64,000 nt of DNA from Ancylostoma caninum. Lineage: Eukaryota; Nematoda; Chromadorea; Rhabditida; Ancylostomatidae. Every line of letters begins with the position of its first letter. The first letter of the stretch is position 1. Location of the stretch: NCBI GenBank assembly GCA_037903475.1, contig JBAJFG010000054.1, positions 558,001-622,000 on the forward strand, read 5' to 3'. The translations under genes were made by a program, and so were the position numbers. The notes beneath the pieces are model-generated. The model searched no databases and had not been told where the DNA came from. It saw nothing but the letters and a program-made list of their open reading frames with translations. Of this stretch, positions 58,471 through 64,000 are shown one piece after another.

Positions 58471-61400
58471 CTTTTCAACTTGGAGTTTTCACTTTCACCT
58501 GCAATGGGAACGTATATTACTTCCATTATTCTATCAAAATGATTTGCTTTTACCAGTGCCGAACGCAGAAGGGTGCAGCAGCGAGGGGGGATGGGTAAAA
58601 AAATGAGAATTCATCAAATTTTTGAGAATTAAGTAGTAGTTAAAGTGAAGTTAGTACAATATCTCAACTATTTTATCTCGTATTTCTGAGAATTTCGCAC
58701 CCCGTTCTCGATGGGAGCCCATTCCCCACTGCGCCCATCATTGGCTCTCAGAAGAAAGACATATTTGAATTCGTCAAGTTTTTCCAGTTACTTACACTGA
58801 AGGTGTTGATTAGAACTGGTCCACACAACTGTGCATCAGAAATCTCCACTCAAAAGTTTACTTTTTAAGGAAGGGAAAGAACGTCCATTCTCCGAAGATA
58901 ACGTCTAGAAAATGTTTTAAAAAAGTTGGAGTGGAAGTTCTTTGTGATGGACCCTTTCCCTAGGTTGAACCATATTGACACTTCAGGAGCTTACCATCAT
59001 ATGAACTTATTTCAAATTCTAGGTTTGGCGAATGTCACAAGCATGATCCCCAGTTTCAGAAAAAAAAACAAATTTTACGTAAAACCTTTTCCCAACTCTC
59101 GGTGGAGTTCGAAAACCCTGTCAACACCAACTCTATAAAGCGAAAAAAAAAACGATTTCTTCAAAAATCTTCAACTGCACACGAAATTTCCATCAAAACA
59201 ACGGTAATACCATTTTTCAATAATAATTCTAATTTCAATGTGCTGAAAAAACACATGCTATGCAAGAATTCAACGAGGATCGTTGGAGAGGGGACCGTCG
59301 AAGCTCAGTACGTATATCCCGTATCTTGTTCGTAGGAAAAGAAATTCCTCACACAAGACGTAGATAGAACAAAAAAACGGCACTCTTTCGACACAAAAGA
59401 ATGCTGGCTGGCTTTGGCATTTCAAATGGGGGAAGGAGTGCTCTATACTCCTCGAGAAGCATAGCGCACGAGGTCGCTGCGGCGATGCAACAATGACTTC
59501 GATACATATCGATTTTGGGTGGTGTGTAGCAGACATAAATGTGGTCGCCGCCGTTGTCGGTTTACAGCTGATATGGACTAAAGTCACTGTCGTTGCGACC
59601 GCAACAACAGAAAGCGCCACAGTCTTGGAGGAGTATAGCAGCAGCCTTATCTTTAACAGAAAACACATTGGAAAATATTAAGGTGATGTGGATTTCGTGC
59701 CGGAATTCACACTAACTGGCATTGGCTGGATCTCCCAATTTTGTCTTGGATGTCTTCCCTTCAAAAAAATGCTCATAGACGTAGGATCTACCAGGACTAT
59801 AAGCGGTGAAGAAAAAATAGTGTTGTGTCTCAGCGTCTTTCGCCATTCATAACCTTACGGGACCTGCAGCCCGCACTATTTGTCATTGTCACACTAATGA
59901 GAGCCAAACGGGCGAGGCGGAAACTGCTGCATGATTGAGACAGTATAGGTTTCTCAACGGGCAGTTTTGTTGTGATGTATTACTCAAACGCATCAAGGTT
60001 AATATTTGTAGAAGTCCATAATATAAATCAGATCTAGGAAGTTAAACTGATGAAGCAGAGCATATAAAAGAGCTTATGAACGGTAGGTAGATCACACCTG
60101 ACCAAAGGAGAAAACACGAGGAAAAATGGAGACAATGCATTTAGGTCAAATCATGTAGGGCAGAGGAAAGTAGTGAGGAGTGCTCGCGCTAAAATCGTAG
60201 GTGGAAACGGGAGAAACCAGACGTTATTTCCTGCATAGTCATAACGAAATCCCTAAACTGGTATGTGAGTAGCAGAACGAATCCAATCAATACGGATTCA
60301 ATCCAGGCTCGAGAGCAAATACGACAGCGGCAGACGCAACCAGCGCCACCCCCCCGAATGCATATGCCAAGCTGTAATCCGGCTGGGTATTGTCCTGTTT
60401 TCGCTCATAAACGCCGCATATGGATACGATAGCAGATTGGATTAAGCGATTACTTGAGAGCAAGCGTCAACAAGGTTCGTAGCCCTGGCTGGGGTCGTTT
60501 AGATGAGAAATCACAGCGTTGTTTGTCCTTTTGTGTGCGATTCCATCTGTTTTCTATTATGCATTGCTGCCAATCACTCATCGACAGCTCAACAAAGGAG
60601 AGTACTTATTCTGAAAGAAGGTGTGGGTGACGAAGTTGAACATCCAAAGGTTTTGGTACAAATGAGTCGTTCTAGACAGGTTTTTCAGTCCAAGTGACGA
60701 ACCCATACCTTACATGGGGCAATGTTTCCTATGGAATCGATTAGACTTTTTATTGTACCACCTGTTTATTGTATTATATAGTGTAGACCAGCTAGGTAAA
60801 ATTCCACCTCGGAAGGCAATATGCACGTGATAAAAACGTCGGCTCGATTGTCTTATCTTGCACTAGAACGCAATCTAGCATTGACACGACGAAACGTGTT
60901 AGGAATCAAAACAAGGTTACAATATCTGGAGGAAATTTGTTAAGATCTGCTAGGTAAGTGCAGCGTATTAAGCTCGTTCAAGAAAAAGCTCATTATCTGT
61001 ATGTACTGGTAACACATTAACAATCTTTCCGTTAGCACTTACGTGGAGAGCAAATCCGCCAGACAATCAAACATCCTGATCACTCACAAAACAACAAAAC
61101 TCAAAAAGAATCCTCTGTCCTCAACAGAAAAGAATCAGGAAAATAGAGCTGTTTAATAGGAAGAGACGTGAGAAAACCATAGTAGCGTGTAGCTCCACTA
61201 CTACATACCTCTTGAGCAGTGAACTGGTGAAAAACTTCTGACAAGAGAGCAAACAAAAGGTTGTGCGTGGAATGCTTGAGCAGACAGAAAAACCACTACA
61301 GTGAGTGCCCGCTCCCTGGAGTTGTTTTTCTTTAGAAATCTATGAGTCTTCCAGCGGGCAGAAGTTTCTGTTTTACTACATGTCTTCTATAGGATGTGTA

Positions 61401-63333
61401 ATATGGATAACTCCGTAAAAAGATACTGGAAATGCTCTCGACAATGATGTTTTATTTCTGGGCAGACCGGGTTGGTAAGTGGACTTGCTTTATCTTCATC
61501 AGAGGCCAATATAGACAATTATATTCACTTTTAGACATGTGAAGATGTTATCGTCGGAAAAGCAGGCCACCTTGAATTAGGTTCCACCTACCAACCTGAT
61601 CAGCGTAGCAACAAGTACTAACTTTTACAAATATGACCAGTTTTAGGTATTAGAGTAAAAAAATTAATATTCTAGAGATTTTCCGAAAAATCGAGGGAGC
61701 AGACCTAACTTTTCCAGTGCATTTTCAGATGTAAGAGGCATGCACTTGCTACACACATTTCAAATGAACCGACAAACAGCAAAACAGAATAATCATTTCA
61801 AAACCAACAACTGCGCTATGAAACAGTTCAGCAAATGATCATTTCCACTTCACAGGCCACTCGTCTCATGAAGGACGTAGGATTCCAGACCTTATTCACC
61901 TTTGGAGTATACTGGTATCAAGGCTAGTGTTCATCCCGCACCAAGCAAAAAACTATACAGCGGCCCGAGCGCGACGGTGTGGCACCAAACGTTCAAAACT
62001 GCGCTCGCCCGTTTACGGCGCAGGATTTCCAAGCGAATGCAGGCAGTTTTAACGAACATTGTAGTCCTCATGACGAAGTAACTGATCAGGACTGCTAAAA
62101 CCCATCCTGTATGGAGAATGCATCTTTCAGAGAGAAACAGTAGGCAAAAAATAATTGAAGCATCAGAACAAATGGAGAGAGAACATGACAAGAAAGACAA
62201 AACAAGGGTTTATTTGTAGGAATTCCCTTTCGAGCCTGCTTTATGAAACCCGAGATTTCATCAAGTAGGATACTTCTGGTAACATATTCAGAGCTCGAAG
62301 TTGAAACTTTTGACGGCTATAGACTTGAGCAATGTACTATCATTCCACGGATGTTCATCCTCATTTGTTTACTTGCTCTGGATTTGTCCTATTTGTATGA
62401 GGGAACTACACGAATGCCCTGCTATTCATTCGACACAGAAATACAGGGGAGCTGGTCTAAGCCAAAAATCGCGTGAAAACCAATTCGTGAAGCGCTCGTT
62501 GGGCAATACTATGGAAAAGATCTTGGAAAATGATCTACAAGCAATATTCGGATTCAGCAAAGAACGTGAGGGTCAAAAATGCTACGGAATTTGCCGACAT
62601 GCTCATTTGCTGCTGCTCAGAAACAAACAATCGGCTTGAACGTGCCGGCGCCGACTTGATGAGAGGCGATCTGAGGACGGCCTGGAACCAAATGTTTGTC
62701 CAGAGCACGAGAACACTTCATGCAAACCTATGCCGTAGAAATGTCTTTGTTCTCTGCGTAAATGATATTTGGCTTGCAAATCAAAATGAAAAAAGTTCTA
62801 TAATCTGACTTTGAACAAAGTCTACTTACGCACATGACTCTACAATTCACAGGAACAACGAAGAAGCAAAAAAAAAAACTCGAACAAGATGTTTGTAAGT
62901 AATACCCGTTGGTGAGATAAAGGTGGAGAGGGAGAGGGTATTTATGTAATTTCAAAAGTCTACGGTGTTTTCCGAACATCGCTAAATGCTTCCCTTAAAG
63001 ACGCTTGGGCGGGTGTGGTAGGATATCCGCTGTTCGCTCGCTACGCCCCTGATCAACCAAGCCATGCATCACTTCAGGGTCGGTAACTTGTTACAGAGCA
63101 GTCTGGGAGGATGAAGCGTTGACTTGTTTCGTCAAGCGCCTTCCGCAAGTCACTGCATAGGGCACATACGCATTCAAAGTTTCTGAATTCTCAGATGAAG
63201 TCAAATGCATGGCACATCCTACGAACGGAGTCGATTAACGCTAATCACTCTACTTAATCCTTTAGAGACGCTCAACTGCAAAGGTCTTACAATTTAAAAG
63301 GAAATATTGATATCTAAGGTCCTCATTTTGCTA
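58471..63333. other. No confident gene; a few exon-like frames
   Basis: At 62558-62734 (plus) an acceptor GGATTCAG leads into a protein-like frame (KNVRVKNATEFADMLICCCS.., DLMRGDLRTAWNQMFV) followed by a GT; no partner exon was placed and no family is recognised. At 60503-60697 (plus) a 64-codon ATG frame begins with a hydrophobic, signal-peptide-like stretch. At 61931-62200 (minus) a hydrophobic frame is open. All remain unassigned. Confidence 0.35.
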
Positions 63334-63457
63334 GGCCAAGGCAATACGCATCATTGAGATTAGACAGGGTAAACGTGCTAACACTCCTCGGATTCACTCA
63401 TAGTTAACATGGGTGTCAACACGCCTACCCTTAGTTGTCACAGTGATGCATGGGGCC
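63334..63457. mobile_element. Short hairpin MITE, copy 2
   Basis: Same layout as 36226-36340: left GGCCAAGGCAATACGCATCA, right TGATGCATGGGGCC, interior GGGTGTCAACACGCCTACCC. Orientation is the same as copy 1. Confidence 0.6.
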
Positions 63458-64000
63458 TATGGAAGGAAGTAACTCATAACTCAGCTGTGTTGGAATCCCT
63501 TTTTAGGATTCGTCAGTTTTAGCCAAACGTTTGGACCAAAGCGAATTCCTCTCGGAAGGGTAGTCAGTGACTGCACCCCGATCTTTGCAACAAACCAACA
63601 TCATTCCCTCTCGAGCAATTCACTTATAAGATCCAAAGCAAATTGAATATCATATATCTCAGCACTAGAGATAAGAAAAAATGTTACCACAACAACAGTT
63701 GACCATCTATACGGCTTCAACTTATAGCTAATGCATGAATGTGTCAGACATGCGAATACATTATGGAAGGGCAAGGTGCACTCCTAACACAACCCAGATG
63801 CGGATGAAGCGCACCGGATTCGCAACGGTTGCGCGCCGTTTTAATTTTTGGTGAACATTGACCGGTCTTCACAGAAAAAAAAAATCCCGCAAATGAATGC
63901 GCACATCTGACGCACGATCGTAGTTAGTGTAATTAGCCCTCAAAGATGATTGACCCATTGACGACCCCGCCTTTTTCACGCTTTTCCACTTTTTCTCAAG
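63458..64000. other. No gene seen
   Basis: AT-rich, with no open frame of note and no recognisable RNA gene up to the window end. Confidence 0.4.

Noticed and set aside
1..64000. tRNA, rRNA or other structural RNA genes
   Set aside because: Looked for paired tRNA-like boxes and conserved rRNA text by eye and found none that fold convincingly; a covariance-model scan would be decisive.

Overview
The window looks like nuclear DNA of a clade V parasitic nematode, probably a hookworm or other strongylid. The evidence is AT-rich sequence, introns with nematode-type acceptors (TTTTCAG-like), probable spliced-leader acceptors just before start codons, long introns full of MITEs and fold-back elements, and degraded RTE, CR1/jockey-like and Penelope-like retroelements. 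No bacterial, phage or viral replicon features are seen. I identified the species group from these signs, not from a database match.

Right half (30-54.7 kb, minus strand): I could rebuild a complete NHERF/EBP50-type scaffold gene, orthologous in layout to C. elegans nrfl-1. It has 12 coding exons (1,533 nt, 510 codons plus stop) with consistent phases. The protein has PDZ1 near the N-terminus (YGYNL loop), a linker, PDZ2 (FGFNL loop), an acidic linker, and a C-terminal ERM-binding tail ending SNM. A 16.1-kb intron lies exactly between the PDZ1 block and the PDZ2 block. That intron holds several ATG-led open segments ending in phase-0 donors, some with a predicted membrane helix, one consensus-flanked cassette-like exon, a possible early terminal exon, and at least one candidate nested gene on the plus strand.

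Middle (18-21.5 kb, plus strand): a small four-exon gene encodes a 130-residue BTB/T1 (KCTD-like, K+-channel tetramerisation type) protein. Its introns carry a 1,167-bp terminal-inverted-repeat element with a 9-bp target duplication and three further MITE-like hairpins.

Left third (4-16 kb) and 21.9-28.8 kb: mainly mobile-element debris. It contains a 60-bp minisatellite, two unrelated Penelope-like GIY-YIG remnants (one broken, minus; one with an intact frame, plus), an RTE-type endonuclease/reverse transcriptase with many frameshifts and a lost catalytic Asp, a CR1/jockey-like reverse transcriptase, a 1,062-bp TA-flanked TIR element abutting another TA-flanked MITE, and a perfect 36-bp hairpin.

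Right end (55-64 kb): upstream of the scaffold gene I see a 202-bp MITE, a roughly 1.36-kb fold-back element and simple repeats, but no gene I can name. The regulation I can infer is limited to trans-splice acceptors, splice-site phases and one poly(A) signal candidate.
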